This document shows, piece by piece, positions 26,435 through 35,638 of a stretch of DNA of 64,000 nt (position 1 is the stretch's first letter; every line of letters starts with the position of its first letter). The notes under the pieces are model-generated. The model saw only the letters and a list, made by a program, of their open reading frames with translations. It searched no databases and had not been told where the DNA came from. The DNA is from Qipengyuania profundimaris (GTDB lineage: Bacteria; Pseudomonadota; Alphaproteobacteria; Sphingomonadales; Sphingomonadaceae): NCBI RefSeq assembly GCF_030717945.1, contig NZ_JAVAIM010000001.1, forward strand, positions 1,549,131 through 1,613,130, written 5' to 3'. The position numbers were made by a program, and so were the translations under genes.

Positions 26435-28531
26435 TCAGGCGGTGCGTGCGGCCCCGCGCGGCACCAGCCAGAAGGCGAGGCCGTAAAGCAGCAGCGTAGC
26501 GATCAGCAGGTTGTTGTACCCGCTGAACAGCGCGAGATACTCGAGGCAGCCGCCCACGATGGTCCCGATCAGGTTCAGCGCGAAGGCGCTCTGCGAATTG
26601 GACGATTCCCGGAAGCGCTTCGCGAAGGCGATATTCGCGAGATAGATCGGCAGGAAGGCCAGAACCGTCCCCGCGATCAGGCGCGGCCAGAAAGACAATG
26701 CAAGCAGCCATTCCGGCTTGATCACCCATGCCGCGGCCAGCGATACTGCGATGGCGGCAAACACGACCTTCAATGGCGGCGTCTTGAACTTGCGCTCGGT
26801 CTCGACCGCGGCCAGCACCACCACGAGTACGCCTGCGAAGACGAGCGCGTTCACGAACCAGGTGGTGCCGAACAGCAGCGCGAAGGTCGCGATGTTCTTC
26901 GTCTCGAGCAGCAGGAAGGCTGCGCCCATGAAGAACAGGTCGGCATAGGGGCGCATTTCCTTCAGCGGCCCACCCAGCACGCGCACGGTCAGTACGGTGA
27001 CGGCGAGGATGCCGAACAGGGTGATTGCGTAGAGCGGCGGGAAACCGTTGCCGCGGAAGTAGAGGAACGGCGCATCGTCGCTGACCGTGCCGACTTCGGC
27101 GGCGGATGCACCGGGCGTCCATGCCCCATCGCAGGTTTGCGACGACTCTTGCTTGGCGACCGAGATGACGGCCTGCTGCCCGGCGAAAGTATCGACGCAG
27201 GGCGCGTGGCCGAACGCCTTGGCGGCAGTACCGGCCAAGCGGTCGATCAGCCAGTCCTCGCGGTAGTAATTGTACATGGCGAAGGCACCGTCCTCGGTCA
27301 GCACGCGGTTGACCGATTGCAGGGCTTCGTCGGTGAAGAGGAAGCTTTCGAGGCGGATCTGCGACGCACCGCTCACCAGCGTGAGTGAGTCGGGCAGGGC
27401 GAAGAGCACCAGATCGTATTTCTTGTCGGTGTTCTGCAGGAATGCGCGGCCATCATCGACATGGCGGGTGACGCGCGGATCGTCATAGGGGCGGTCGATA
27501 TTGTGCGCCGCGCCCAGTTCCATGATGACGGGATCGATATCGACTGCATCGACCGATTGCGCACCCTTCGACAAGGCAATGGCGACGTCCGAACCGGAGC
27601 CTGCGCCGATGATAAGGACATTGCCGAGATCGCCGACCGGCAGGCGGTTGTATGGCATCTCGTAGATGTGTTCGCCTTGCTCGATCTTCCACTGGGCGGG
27701 GGCCATCAGCTGGTGCGGCACGCGATTGGCGCGGATTTCCATGAAGCCCGGCATGCCTTCCTTGGCCGTGGTTTCGACTTTGTAATAGGGCGACCAGTAG
27801 ATGTCGTCGCGCAGGCTCTCCTGGCCCAGCGGCACCAGCAGGGCCACGCACCAGGCAAGGCTTACCAGGCGGCGCTTGGGATCGGTTAGAACTAGATAGG
27901 GTACGATGGCCATCAATCCCCAGACGATCGACGGCGCGCGCAGGAAGCTGAGCGCTGTAAAAGTCAGGATGCCGGCGAGCGAACCGATGAGGTCCCAGCG
28001 ATAGGCGGTGAGCGGGGTCAGTTTGGCAAAGCAACGTCCGACCAGCTCGGCCGGACCGGCGAGGATGGCAGCGACGGTCACAAAGACCAAGGGCAGCGCG
28101 AGCCATGCGGGCGGGCCGTAAACCTTGAGCGAGGAGAAATAGATGATGTCCGAGCCGCTCTGCTCGATCGTGACCGGGAATTTGACCACGGCGATGACCA
28201 GCACCGCGAGCAGGGGCAGGGAAAGCGGCCAGATCGACCAGCTTTTCCGGCTGATCAGGAAACCGGCGCCGATGCCGAGGAACGAGCCGAGCAGGACGAA
28301 ATTCGAGAAATAGGACAGGTGCACGACATTGGCGCCCAGCCAGCGGATCAGCGCCAGCTCCACGAACAGCATCGTGAATGCGGCAAGGATCAGCCGGCGG
28401 ACCACCGCCGGATTCTCGTCGATCGCTTTCTCCGCAGTCGTTTGAGTTCCATTGCCGCCAGCGAATGCGGCGTTGTCGGCAGTGATGTCGGTCAATTCGT
28501 TTCCCCCCGGTGTCGGGCGTGCATCGCCCAC
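26435..28531 (-). CDS. polytopic membrane protein with spermidine-synthase-like domain
   Basis: The 698-aa product has about seven transmembrane helices in residues 45-270, a soluble Rossmann-type methyltransferase/spermidine-synthase domain with the nucleotide motif VLIIGAGSGSD near residue 305, and about seven more helices from residue 490 to the end. The central domain keeps a VDIDP acidic motif after the second strand, as in aminopropyltransferases. Fused membrane versions exist in many bacteria but their substrates are mostly unknown. The start is uncertain: GTG at 28529-28531 has no clear ribosome-binding site, whereas an in-frame TTG 12 codons in (28495) follows GGGGGA. Confidence 0.75.
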   Translation of the reverse strand: MGDARPTPGGNELTDITADNAAFAGGNGTQTTAEKAIDENPAVVRRLILAAFTMLFVELALIRWLGANVVHLSYFSNFVLLGSFLGIGAGFLISRKSWSIWPLSLPLLAVLVIAVVKFPVTIEQSGSDIIYFSSLKVYGPPAWLALPLVFVTVAAILAGPAELVGRCFAKLTPLTAYRWDLIGSLAGILTFTALSFLRAPSIVWGLMAIVPYLVLTDPKRRLVSLAWCVALLVPLGQESLRDDIYWSPYYKVETTAKEGMPGFMEIRANRVPHQLMAPAQWKIEQGEHIYEMPYNRLPVGDLGNVLIIGAGSGSDVAIALSKGAQSVDAVDIDPVIMELGAAHNIDRPYDDPRVTRHVDDGRAFLQNTDKKYDLVLFALPDSLTLVSGASQIRLESFLFTDEALQSVNRVLTEDGAFAMYNYYREDWLIDRLAGTAAKAFGHAPCVDTFAGQQAVISVAKQESSQTCDGAWTPGASAAEVGTVSDDAPFLYFRGNGFPPLYAITLFGILAVTVLTVRVLGGPLKEMRPYADLFFMGAAFLLLETKNIATFALLFGTTWFVNALVFAGVLVVVLAAVETERKFKTPPLKVVFAAIAVSLAAAWVIKPEWLLALSFWPRLIAGTVLAFLPIYLANIAFAKRFRESSNSQSAFALNLIGTIVGGCLEYLALFSGYNNLLIATLLLYGLAFWLVPRGAARTA

Positions 28532-28658
28532 CGTTTGCCGGGTGCTATCGGAAGTATGGTTACCAGCGGGTAAAGATGTCGCGCCGGATGCGGCGAGCCT
28601 GTGGGCCGAACGGGCGGACGGTAGACAATTCGGCCATTCGCGCTATCTTGTGCTGCGT

Positions 28659-28931
28659 ATGCTGAAGCGCCTGCTCACATTTCTGGCGATCATCACGGGC
28701 CTGACCGCGGTCGGTGCGCCGGTGCATGTATCTGCGGCAGGAACGCTCGGCGTCGCGCTGGAGCAGAGCCAGCGGGCCGACCAGCCGGTCAAGGGTGACA
28801 TCGCCACCTGCGAAGAGCGGGAGCGGCAGCGCAAGGCGCGCGGTGAGAAAGCGCGTCCATGTCGACCGGCCAGCACCGTCACCGTCGTCATCCCGACCGT
28901 GATGTTCGGGCCCGACCGCGCCTTCGAATAA
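28659..28931 (+). CDS. small exported protein of unknown function (90 aa)
   Basis: The product starts MLKRLLTFLAIITGLTAVGA, a Sec signal peptide likely cleaved after VSAA near residue 30. The mature part of about 60 residues is rich in charge, with EERERQRKARGEKARPC in the middle and two Cys that may form a disulfide. No family recognised. The ATG at 28659 is the simplest start; in-frame TTG and CTG codons lie just upstream. It is divergent from the spermidine-synthase-like gene and 99 bases upstream of secA. Confidence 0.6.
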   Translation: MLKRLLTFLAIITGLTAVGAPVHVSAAGTLGVALEQSQRADQPVKGDIATCEERERQRKARGEKARPCRPASTVTVVIPTVMFGPDRAFE

Positions 28932-29030
28932 GGTCTCTACCGCGCCAGTATTCCAAGACCCGGCACCGCAGGCGTGCGCGGGCATTCCATCTATAGACAC
29001 AGCCTTCCAGATTCAGGGGCACCCAGTTCC

Positions 29031-31796
29031 ATGTTCAATTCCGTGATGAAAGCCGTCTTCGGCTCGTCCAACGATCGTTACGTCAAATCGCTCGGCAAGA
29101 TCGTCGACCAGATAAACGCGCTCGAACCGCAGCTGCAGGCGCTTTCCGACGAAGAGCTGGCAGCCCAGACCGAGAAGTTCCGCGCGCAGCTCGCCGATGG
29201 CAAGACGCTGGACGACATTCTGCCAGAAGCCTTTGCCACCGTCCGCGAAGCATCTGTCCGTGTGCTCGGCATGCGCCACTTCGACGTACAGATGGTCGGC
29301 GGCATCGTGCTCCATCGCGGCGAGATCGCGGAGATGAAGACAGGCGAGGGCAAGACGCTTGTCTCGACGCTCGCCACCTATCTCAACGCCATCGAGGGCA
29401 AGGGCGTCCATGTCGTCACCGTCAACGATTACCTCGCGCGCCGCGACGCCGAGTGGATGGGGCGCTTGCACCAGTTTCTCGGCCTGACGGTCGGGGTGAT
29501 CGTTCCGAACCTCAACGAGTTCGAGCGGCGCGAAGCGTACAACTCCGACGTTACCTATTCGACCAATAACGAGCTCGGCTTCGATTACCTGCGCGACAAT
29601 ATGAAGCACGAGCGCAGCCAGATGGTGCAGCGCCCCTTCAATTTCGCGGTGATCGACGAAGTCGATTCGATCCTGATCGACGAAGCGCGAACGCCCCTGA
29701 TCATTTCCGGGCCGACCGAGGACAAGTCCGATCTCTACATCTCGATCGACGAGGTGGTGAAGACCTTCCCCGAGGACTGGTACGAGAAGGACGAGAAGCA
29801 GCGCAGCATCCAGTTGACCGAAGAAGGCACCGAGGAGGTCGAGAAGCTCCTCATCGAGCGCGGCTTGCTCGAAACCGAGAACCTCTACGACGTGGAGAAC
29901 ACCCAGGTCGTGCACCATCTCGACCAGGCGCTGCGTGCCGTGCACATGTTCAAGAAAGACACCGACTACATCGTCAAGGACGACAAGGTGGTCATCATCG
30001 ACGAGTTTACCGGCCGCATGATGGACGGCCGCCGCTGGTCGAACGGCCTGCACCAGGCAGTCGAAGCCAAGGAAGGCGTGAAGATCGAGCCGGAGAACCA
30101 GACGCTCGCCTCGATCACCTTCCAGAACTATTTCCGCATGTATCCCAAGCTGTCCGGCATGACCGGGACGGCAGCCACCGAAGCGGCGGAATTCTGGGAC
30201 ATCTACAAGATGAACGTGGTCGAAATCCCGACCAACGTTCCCGTCCAGCGCATCGACGAGGACGACGAGTTCTACAAGAACACGCAGGACAAGTTCCGCG
30301 CCATCGCCAAGGCGATCCGCGAGAAGAACGAGATCGGCCAGCCGGTTCTCGTCGGCACGGTGTCGATCGAAAAGTCCGAGCTGCTGAGCGAATTCCTCAA
30401 CCAGGAAGGCGTGGAGCACGAGATCCTGAATGCCCGCCAGCACGAGCGTGAAGCGCATATCGTTGCCCAGGCGGGCCGCATCGGCGCCGTCACCATTGCG
30501 ACCAACATGGCCGGTCGCGGCACCGACATCCAGCTGGGTGGCAATGTCGATTTCAGGATCGGCGACGAGCTGGCCGATATGCCGGACGGCCCTGAAAAAG
30601 ACGCGGCGATCGCGAAGATCAAGGACGAGGTCGCGGAGGAAAAGCAGCGCGTGCTCGATGCCGGCGGGCTCTTCGTGCTCGGCACCGAGCGGCATGAGAG
30701 CCGCCGCATCGATAACCAGCTGCGCGGACGCTCGGGCCGCCAGGGCGACCCTGGCCTGAGCCGGTTCTACCTCTGTCTCGAAGACGACCTGCTCCGTATC
30801 TTCGGCCCGGATACGCTGTTCTCGAAGATGATGAACTCCAACCTCGAGGATGGCGAGGCCATCGGGTCCAAGTGGCTCTCCAAGGCTATCGAGACCGCTC
30901 AGAAGAAGGTCGAGGCGCGCAATTACGAGGTTCGCAAGCAAGTCGTCCAGTACGACGATGTGATGAACGACCAGCGCAAGGTCATCTATGAACAACGCGC
31001 CGAGATCATGGATAGCGAGGCGGTCGACGATGTGGTCGTCGATATGCGCCACGATGCGATCAATTCGCTGGTGTCCAATGCCTGCCCCCCGGGCTCCTAT
31101 CCCGAACAGTGGGATATCGAGGGCCTCAAGGAGCAGACCGAAGAGGTTCTCGGGATGAACTTCCCTCTGGACGAGTGGCTCCAGGAGGAACAGGTCGAGC
31201 CGGAGATCATCGAGGAGCGCATCCGCGAGGCCGCCGACCAGGCGATGGACAGCAAGCTCGCTTCGGGAGATGCGGCCATGTGGCGGCGGATCGAGAAGAG
31301 CATCCTGCTGCAGGAACTCGACAGCGAGTGGAAGGATCACCTCGCGACACTCGACGCGCTGCGGCAGGTCGTGGGCCTGCGTGCCCATGCGCAAAAGCAG
31401 CCTCTCAACGAGTACAAGCAGGAAGCCTTTACCCTGTTCGAAAGCATGCTCGACAAGCTGCGCGAGACGGTGACCAACAAGCTGCTGCGCATCGAACTGC
31501 GCGAGCCGGAACCGCTGCCGCCCATCGACCTGCCCGAACTGCCGGACTTCCTGACCGGCCATATCGACCCCCTCACCGGGCTCGACAATTCGGAGGACGG
31601 CGACGGATCGGAAAGTCGCAAGGCGCTCTTCGGCGCGCTGGCAGGTAGCTCGCAGGCAGCTGTCGGCCCCGGCGGTTCGGCGACGGAAAACCCCTATGCC
31701 GACATGCACATCAGCCGCAACGCGCCGTGCCCGTGTGGCTCTGGCAACAAGTACAAGCATTGCCACGGTGCGATCGGAGCCGCTCCGCAGGCTTGA
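29031..31796 (+). CDS. secA: preprotein translocase ATPase SecA
   Basis: The 921-aa motor drives proteins through SecYEG. Walker A is MKTGEGKTL near residue 102, the [16 protein letters not shown] segment near 208 is the DEAD box region, and [16 protein letters not shown] near residue 490 is motif VI. The C-terminus carries the zinc-binding SEC-C motif [13 protein letters not shown] that binds SecB or phospholipid. The ATG at 29031 gives the standard start [16 protein letters not shown]; the longer frame adds 19 unrelated residues. It is followed by a hairpin at 31803-31833. Confidence 0.98.
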   Translation: MFNSVMKAVFGSSNDRYVKSLGKIVDQINALEPQLQALSDEELAAQTEKFRAQLADGKTLDDILPEAFATVREASVRVLGMRHFDVQMVGGIVLHRGEIAEMKTGEGKTLVSTLATYLNAIEGKGVHVVTVNDYLARRDAEWMGRLHQFLGLTVGVIVPNLNEFERREAYNSDVTYSTNNELGFDYLRDNMKHERSQMVQRPFNFAVIDEVDSILIDEARTPLIISGPTEDKSDLYISIDEVVKTFPEDWYEKDEKQRSIQLTEEGTEEVEKLLIERGLLETENLYDVENTQVVHHLDQALRAVHMFKKDTDYIVKDDKVVIIDEFTGRMMDGRRWSNGLHQAVEAKEGVKIEPENQTLASITFQNYFRMYPKLSGMTGTAATEAAEFWDIYKMNVVEIPTNVPVQRIDEDDEFYKNTQDKFRAIAKAIREKNEIGQPVLVGTVSIEKSELLSEFLNQEGVEHEILNARQHEREAHIVAQAGRIGAVTIATNMAGRGTDIQLGGNVDFRIGDELADMPDGPEKDAAIAKIKDEVAEEKQRVLDAGGLFVLGTERHESRRIDNQLRGRSGRQGDPGLSRFYLCLEDDLLRIFGPDTLFSKMMNSNLEDGEAIGSKWLSKAIETAQKKVEARNYEVRKQVVQYDDVMNDQRKVIYEQRAEIMDSEAVDDVVVDMRHDAINSLVSNACPPGSYPEQWDIEGLKEQTEEVLGMNFPLDEWLQEEQVEPEIIEERIREAADQAMDSKLASGDAAMWRRIEKSILLQELDSEWKDHLATLDALRQVVGLRAHAQKQPLNEYKQEAFTLFESMLDKLRETVTNKLLRIELREPEPLPPIDLPELPDFLTGHIDPLTGLDNSEDGDGSESRKALFGALAGSSQAAVGPGGSATENPYADMHISRNAPCPCGSGNKYKHCHGAIGAAPQA

Positions 31797-31802
31797 GAAT
31801 AA

Positions 31803-31833
31803 GCAGCCCCGCTTCTAAATGGTGCGGGGCTGC
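31803..31833. terminator. intrinsic terminator-like hairpin between secA and the convergent acetyltransferase gene
   Basis: GCAGCCCCGC at 31803-31812 pairs perfectly with GCGGGGCTGC at 31824-31833 around an 11-base loop. It overlaps the last codons and stop of the convergent gene. No T run follows on the plus strand. Confidence 0.6.
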
Positions 31834-32450
31834 CTGACCATCGGAACGAGGGGCGGGGCACCCTCTTCCGGAATGATCGGCCCGCCCATCTCCTCGAACC
31901 CGCAGCTGGCGTAGAATCCGCGGTTGGCCGGGTTCGAATTTTCGAGATAGGCGATGGTCCCGGTGTGGTCGCAGGCATCAAGCACGGGCTGGATCAGCTT
32001 GCGTCCCAAGCCTTTGCCCTGCGCCGATTGCCGCACGGCGATGCTGAAGAGGTAGGCGTGTTCGAAATTTGGATGACGCGTCTCCATCGCTTCGCCCGTC
32101 CGGATACCGCGCCTAACTGCGCCGGCTCCGCATTTGAATAGCGTGGGGATCGCGAACGCGGCGTAATCCATGGTGCTGAAGCTCGCATCGCCGCCCGGCA
32201 TCATCCACATGCAGGCGCCGTCGGTGCCGCTGGTGTAGCAATATCCGCGTTGCGAGTAGATCCGGCGTGCCTGCAGGCGGAACAGATGCTCGATCCCTGC
32301 GAAATTGCCGAACAGCCAAGCATTGAACGGATCGTGACGAAAAGCGTCGGCGGTGATGTCGCCCAGCAATCTCGCATCATCCGGTCCCGCTCGGCTGAGG
32401 CTGTCGCTCAGGACAATATCGTCTGCTGTCATTGCGTTCTTAACCCCCAT
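31815..32450 (-). CDS. GNAT-family N-acetyltransferase
   Basis: The 211-aa protein has a GNAT fold. The acetyl-CoA pyrophosphate-binding motif is SAQGKGLGRKLIQPVL near residues 151-166, preceded by the strand YLFSIAVRQ, and followed by the C-terminal LENSNPANRGFYASCGF. The acceptor substrate is unknown. Two close ATGs are possible: 32450 and six codons later at 32432; neither has a strong ribosome-binding site. The gene stands alone between secA and the TauE/SafE permease gene. Confidence 0.85.
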   Translation of the reverse strand: MGVKNAMTADDIVLSDSLSRAGPDDARLLGDITADAFRHDPFNAWLFGNFAGIEHLFRLQARRIYSQRGYCYTSGTDGACMWMMPGGDASFSTMDYAAFAIPTLFKCGAGAVRRGIRTGEAMETRHPNFEHAYLFSIAVRQSAQGKGLGRKLIQPVLDACDHTGTIAYLENSNPANRGFYASCGFEEMGGPIIPEEGAPPLVPMVRQPRTI

Positions 32451-32492
32451 CGCAAGCTAGCGAGACGGGGCGGGGCGGTCTAGTCGCACCAA

Positions 32493-33230
32493 ATGCCGCT
32501 TTTGATCCTCGCCTTCTTCGTCACCGCGCTGCTTTACGCCAGCGTCGGGTTCGGCGGCGGCTCCACCTATACCGCGCTCCTGGCGCTGTCAGGACTGGAC
32601 TATCGCATCCTTCCGTTGCTTGCGCTCTCCTGCAACATCGTCGTGGTTGCTGGGAGCACCACGCGGTTCGCGCGAGCCGGGGTTACGCCTTGGCGAAGTG
32701 CGGGGCTTCTCACAGCGCTTGCTGCACCCGCCGCTTTGGTGGGAGGACTGACTCCTATTTCGGAGACACTCTTCCTTACGATCCTGGGTATAAGCCTGCT
32801 GTTTGCCGGCGCAGCCCTGCTCCTGAAACCGAGTGTCTCGTCGACAGCGCCAGCCAAGGCAGCGCGCTTCATGCCTTTGTTCGCGATACCGCTCGGCTAT
32901 CTGGCGGGACTGGTCGGGATCGGCGGCGGCATCTTCCTTGCACCGATTCTTCATCTGGTACGCTGGAACTCGGCCAAGGCGGTGGCTGCCACCGCCAGCC
33001 TGTTCATCCTGGTGAACTCGATGTTCGGGCTGGTTGGGCAGACCATCAAGGGGGGCACCGGGCGGATCGCCGTGGCTATCGATTTGGGCCTGCCGCTGCT
33101 CTTAGCCGTCGCTATCGGAGGTCAGATCGGCAGTTTTCTGGCGCTCAAATACCTGCCGCAAAGCTGGATACGGCTTGGCACTGCGGCGCTGACCATCTGG
33201 GTCGGCGCACGGCTTCTGCTGATGATGTGA
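32493..33230 (+). CDS. TauE/SafE-family permease
   Basis: The 245-aa inner-membrane protein has about eight hydrophobic helices and the duplicated family motif: VGFGGGSTYTALL near residue 18 and VGIGGGIFLAPIL near residue 142. The family exports sulfite, sulfoacetate or similar organosulfur anions, but many members are uncharacterised and no sulfur genes are nearby, so the substrate stays open. The ATG at 32493 directly begins the first helix. It ends 6 bases before the tRNA-Asn gene on the other strand. Confidence 0.88.
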   Translation: MPLLILAFFVTALLYASVGFGGGSTYTALLALSGLDYRILPLLALSCNIVVVAGSTTRFARAGVTPWRSAGLLTALAAPAALVGGLTPISETLFLTILGISLLFAGAALLLKPSVSSTAPAKAARFMPLFAIPLGYLAGLVGIGGGIFLAPILHLVRWNSAKAVAATASLFILVNSMFGLVGQTIKGGTGRIAVAIDLGLPLLLAVAIGGQIGSFLALKYLPQSWIRLGTAALTIWVGARLLLMM

Positions 33231-33235
33231 GAAAA

Positions 33236-33310
33236 TGGCTCCCCGAGTTGGATTCGAACCAACGACCAAGTGATTAACAGTCACCTACTCTACCGCTGAG
33301 CTATCGGGGA
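33236..33310 (-). tRNA. tRNA-Asn (anticodon GTT)
   Basis: The 75-base gene forms a full cloverleaf on the minus strand: acceptor TCCCCGA with TCGGGGA, anticodon loop CTGTTAA with GTT, T arm containing GGTTCGAATCC and encoded CCA. Confidence 0.97.
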
Positions 33311-33332
33311 GCAGCCCGTTAGGCAGGCCGCG

Positions 33333-33361
33333 CGTATATGGGGGCGATTCCGGTTTTGCAA
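33333..33361 (-). promoter_or_regulatory. sigma-70-type promoter of tRNA-Asn
   Basis: On the minus strand TTGCAA at 33356-33361 and TATACG at 33333-33338 are separated by 17 bases. The -10 element ends 22 bases before the tRNA. Confidence 0.65.
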
Positions 33362-33405
33362 GCGGGCAATTGGCAAAAATTCGCAGCTCTGCCGAGCCGT
33401 GGCGC

Positions 33406-34185
33406 TCAGACCACGAATTGCTCTGCAACGATACGTTCGTCGAGCGCGTGGCCGGGGTCGAATAGCAGCGTCAACTCACTATCCTGTGCGATCTCGAGGC
33501 TGACTTCAGCGACATCGCGCAGTTCCTTTTGGTCCGCCACTGCACTAACCGGGCGCTTGTTGGGCTCGTTCACACGAAAGGTCACCCGGCTGCGGTCTGG
33601 GAGAATTGCGCCCTTCCAGCGCCGCGGCCGGAAGGCCGAAATCGGGGTGAGGGCGAGCAGATGCGAATCCAGCGGCAGGATCGGGCCGTCGGCCGACAGG
33701 TTGTACGCGGTCGAGCCTGCGGGAGTCGCCAGAAGCACGCCGTCGCAGACCAGTTCCTTGATCCGGGCCTTGCCGTCGACGCTGACCTCGATCTTCGCGG
33801 TCTGGCGCGTTTCGCGCAGCAGCGAGACCTCGTTGATGGCGCAGAAGCGATGCTGCGTGCCATCCTGTGTCGTGGCCTGCATCGACAGGGGAGAGATCGT
33901 GACCGGCTTGGCCCGTCCGATCCGGGTCAGCAGCGTATCGGGGTTGCGATTGCGGTTCATGAGGAAGCCGACGGTGCCGACGTTGAGGCCATAGACCGGG
34001 ATCACGCGGTCGCTGTCCAGCATAGCATGCAAGGTTTGCAGCATGAAGCCGTCGCCCCCTAGCACCACGGCGGCCTCCGCCTCCTCCATCGGGACCCAAT
34101 CGGCGATGTCGCGAAAATCGGCGGCAGCCTCCTGCGCGCGCTCCGTATCCGATACCAGCAAAGCCAGGCGGCGATATTCGGTCAT
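33406..34185 (-). CDS. nadK: NAD kinase
   Basis: The 259-aa enzyme phosphorylates NAD to NADP. The family GGDG motif occurs as VVLGGDGFMLQTL at residues 40-52, with NVGTVGFLMN near residue 69, NEVSLLRE near 118 and the second nucleotide loop TPAGSTAYNLSADGP near 154. Length is at the short end of the family, as common in Alphaproteobacteria. It is divergent from the EAL gene across 130 bases. Confidence 0.95.
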   Translation of the reverse strand: MTEYRRLALLVSDTERAQEAAADFRDIADWVPMEEAEAAVVLGGDGFMLQTLHAMLDSDRVIPVYGLNVGTVGFLMNRNRNPDTLLTRIGRAKPVTISPLSMQATTQDGTQHRFCAINEVSLLRETRQTAKIEVSVDGKARIKELVCDGVLLATPAGSTAYNLSADGPILPLDSHLLALTPISAFRPRRWKGAILPDRSRVTFRVNEPNKRPVSAVADQKELRDVAEVSLEIAQDSELTLLFDPGHALDERIVAEQFVV

Positions 34186-34253
34186 GGTGCGGCGCGTGCT
34201 CCGTTCCGCAGGCAGGTCGCCCGGTTCGGCGCGCTACCTATGGCCGCACGTCC

Positions 34254-34275
34254 CATTTGGCAACAGAGCCAAATG
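34254..34275 (+). promoter_or_regulatory. 8-bp inverted repeat over a putative -35 element of the EAL gene
   Basis: CATTTGGC at 34254-34261 and GCCAAATG at 34268-34275 are exact inverted repeats with 6 bases between. TTGGCA at 34257-34262 within the left arm could be a -35 box, with ATTAAA at 34281-34286 as a weak -10 (spacing 18). This layout suggests a repressor operator, or a small hairpin. A separate 10-bp palindrome GGAACGTTCC at 34305-34314 covers the ribosome-binding site. Confidence 0.4.
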
Positions 34276-34315
34276 ACTGGATTAAATTGTCGGTAAAGCG
34301 GATAGGAACGTTCCC

Positions 34316-35638
34316 ATGGCAACGCTGCCCCAAGACAATACAAGAGAGTCGCGCGATAGCCTGACCGGCCTGGCCGATCTGGAAGAAGCACGCGCGACCA
34401 TTGCGCGGTGGCAGCGCGATTGGCCGCAGGACACGATCCCGTGCCCGATCCATGCGATGATGATTACGCTCGGCCGGATCGACACCGTCAACGTGGCCTT
34501 CGGCGAAAGCGCGGGCGACGGCGCGCTGGTCGAAGTGGCGCAGCGCATCAAGCATTTCGCCGCCGACGAGCTCGACAGCATGGCGTGGCTGGCGGCGCGG
34601 ATCAGCGGCGGGAGTTTCCTCCTGCTGTCGCGTCAGCAATGCAGCCGCGAACGCTGGGAATGGCTCGCCGAAGCACTTGCCGATGCGATCGCCATGCCGA
34701 TCGCCAGCCCGGGAGACGATGTCGGAAGCCTGCGCCTGTGGCCGCGCGTGGTCTTGTTACGTGCGACAGAAGACGATTCTCCGGAGCGGATTTTCGATCG
34801 ATTGTCCGAAATGGCGAACAGTATGCGGCAGGGGCAGGGGCGCAGGATTGACTGGTCGAGCGGCGAAATCGAACTCTCTGGCCGGTCGTTCCGCGATCTG
34901 GAGGCCGATTTGCTCGCCGCGATCGACAAGGACGAGATCGAGATCCTGTTCCAGCCGCAGTATGCGCTGGCCGACGACAAGATGATCGGGGCCGAGGCGC
35001 TGGCGAGGTGGCACCATCCCACCATCGGGCGCGTCGGGGCGGGATCGCTGTTCCAGATTGCCGAGCGCGCGGATCACGTCGCGCATCTTTCGCGCCATAT
35101 CGCACAGCGGGCGCTGGAGCAGGCGGTGCATTGGCCCGAGCATCTGCGGCTTTCGCTAAACATCACTCCTGCTGATCTCGCCGCCGACAGCTTTGCGATG
35201 GAATTTGCCCGACTGGCCGAGCGGATCGGCTTTTCCATGTCGCGCATCACGCTGGAAATCATCGAGCAGGTCCTGCTCGCCGATCTCGACAGGGTCGGAC
35301 ATGTGCTCGACCAACTCAAGATTTTCGACATCCGCCTGGCGCTCGACGATTTCGGCGCGGGCTTCTGCAATTTCCGCTACCTCAAGGTGCTGCCGATCGA
35401 CTGCATCAAGCTCGACCGCTCGATGATCGACGGCGTTCTGGAGGACGATCGCGACCTCGCGGTCTTTCGCGCCATCATCGCGATGGCCAGCGCGCTCGAT
35501 CTCGCGGTCGTGGTGGAAGGCGTGGAGAAGGAAGAGCAGCGCGCGCTGATTGCCGCAGAGGGCTGCGAATATTATCAGGGTTTCCTGCGCGCCGAACCCA
35601 TGACAGCGCAGGAATTTCTAGAGCTGGCAGAGGCTTAG
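34316..35638 (+). CDS. cyclic-di-GMP phosphodiesterase (EAL) with degenerate GGDEF domain
   Basis: The 440-aa cytoplasmic protein has a GGDEF-like domain in about residues 15-170 whose signature is reduced to GGSF (98-101), so it should not synthesise c-di-GMP. The EAL domain (about 195-435) looks active: Glu227 in GAEALARW, Asn in LSLNITP, Glu in TLEIIEQ, the Asp pair in LDDFGAG, Lys in IKLDRS, Glu in VVEGVEKEE and Gln in YYQGF. It should hydrolyse c-di-GMP to pGpG. No membrane or sensory domain is visible. Its stop overlaps the mfd stop. Confidence 0.9.
   Translation: MATLPQDNTRESRDSLTGLADLEEARATIARWQRDWPQDTIPCPIHAMMITLGRIDTVNVAFGESAGDGALVEVAQRIKHFAADELDSMAWLAARISGGSFLLLSRQQCSRERWEWLAEALADAIAMPIASPGDDVGSLRLWPRVVLLRATEDDSPERIFDRLSEMANSMRQGQGRRIDWSSGEIELSGRSFRDLEADLLAAIDKDEIEILFQPQYALADDKMIGAEALARWHHPTIGRVGAGSLFQIAERADHVAHLSRHIAQRALEQAVHWPEHLRLSLNITPADLAADSFAMEFARLAERIGFSMSRITLEIIEQVLLADLDRVGHVLDQLKIFDIRLALDDFGAGFCNFRYLKVLPIDCIKLDRSMIDGVLEDDRDLAVFRAIIAMASALDLAVVVEGVEKEEQRALIAAEGCEYYQGFLRAEPMTAQEFLELAEA

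Noticed and set aside
29013-31766. 917-codon open frame antisense to secA
   Set aside because: It mirrors a certain secA gene; GC-rich codon use leaves long antisense frames open. It has no domain and no start signal.
34305-34314. EcfG promoter at GGAAC before the EAL gene
   Set aside because: The -10 element would fall inside the coding region; the motif is part of a palindrome at the ribosome-binding site.
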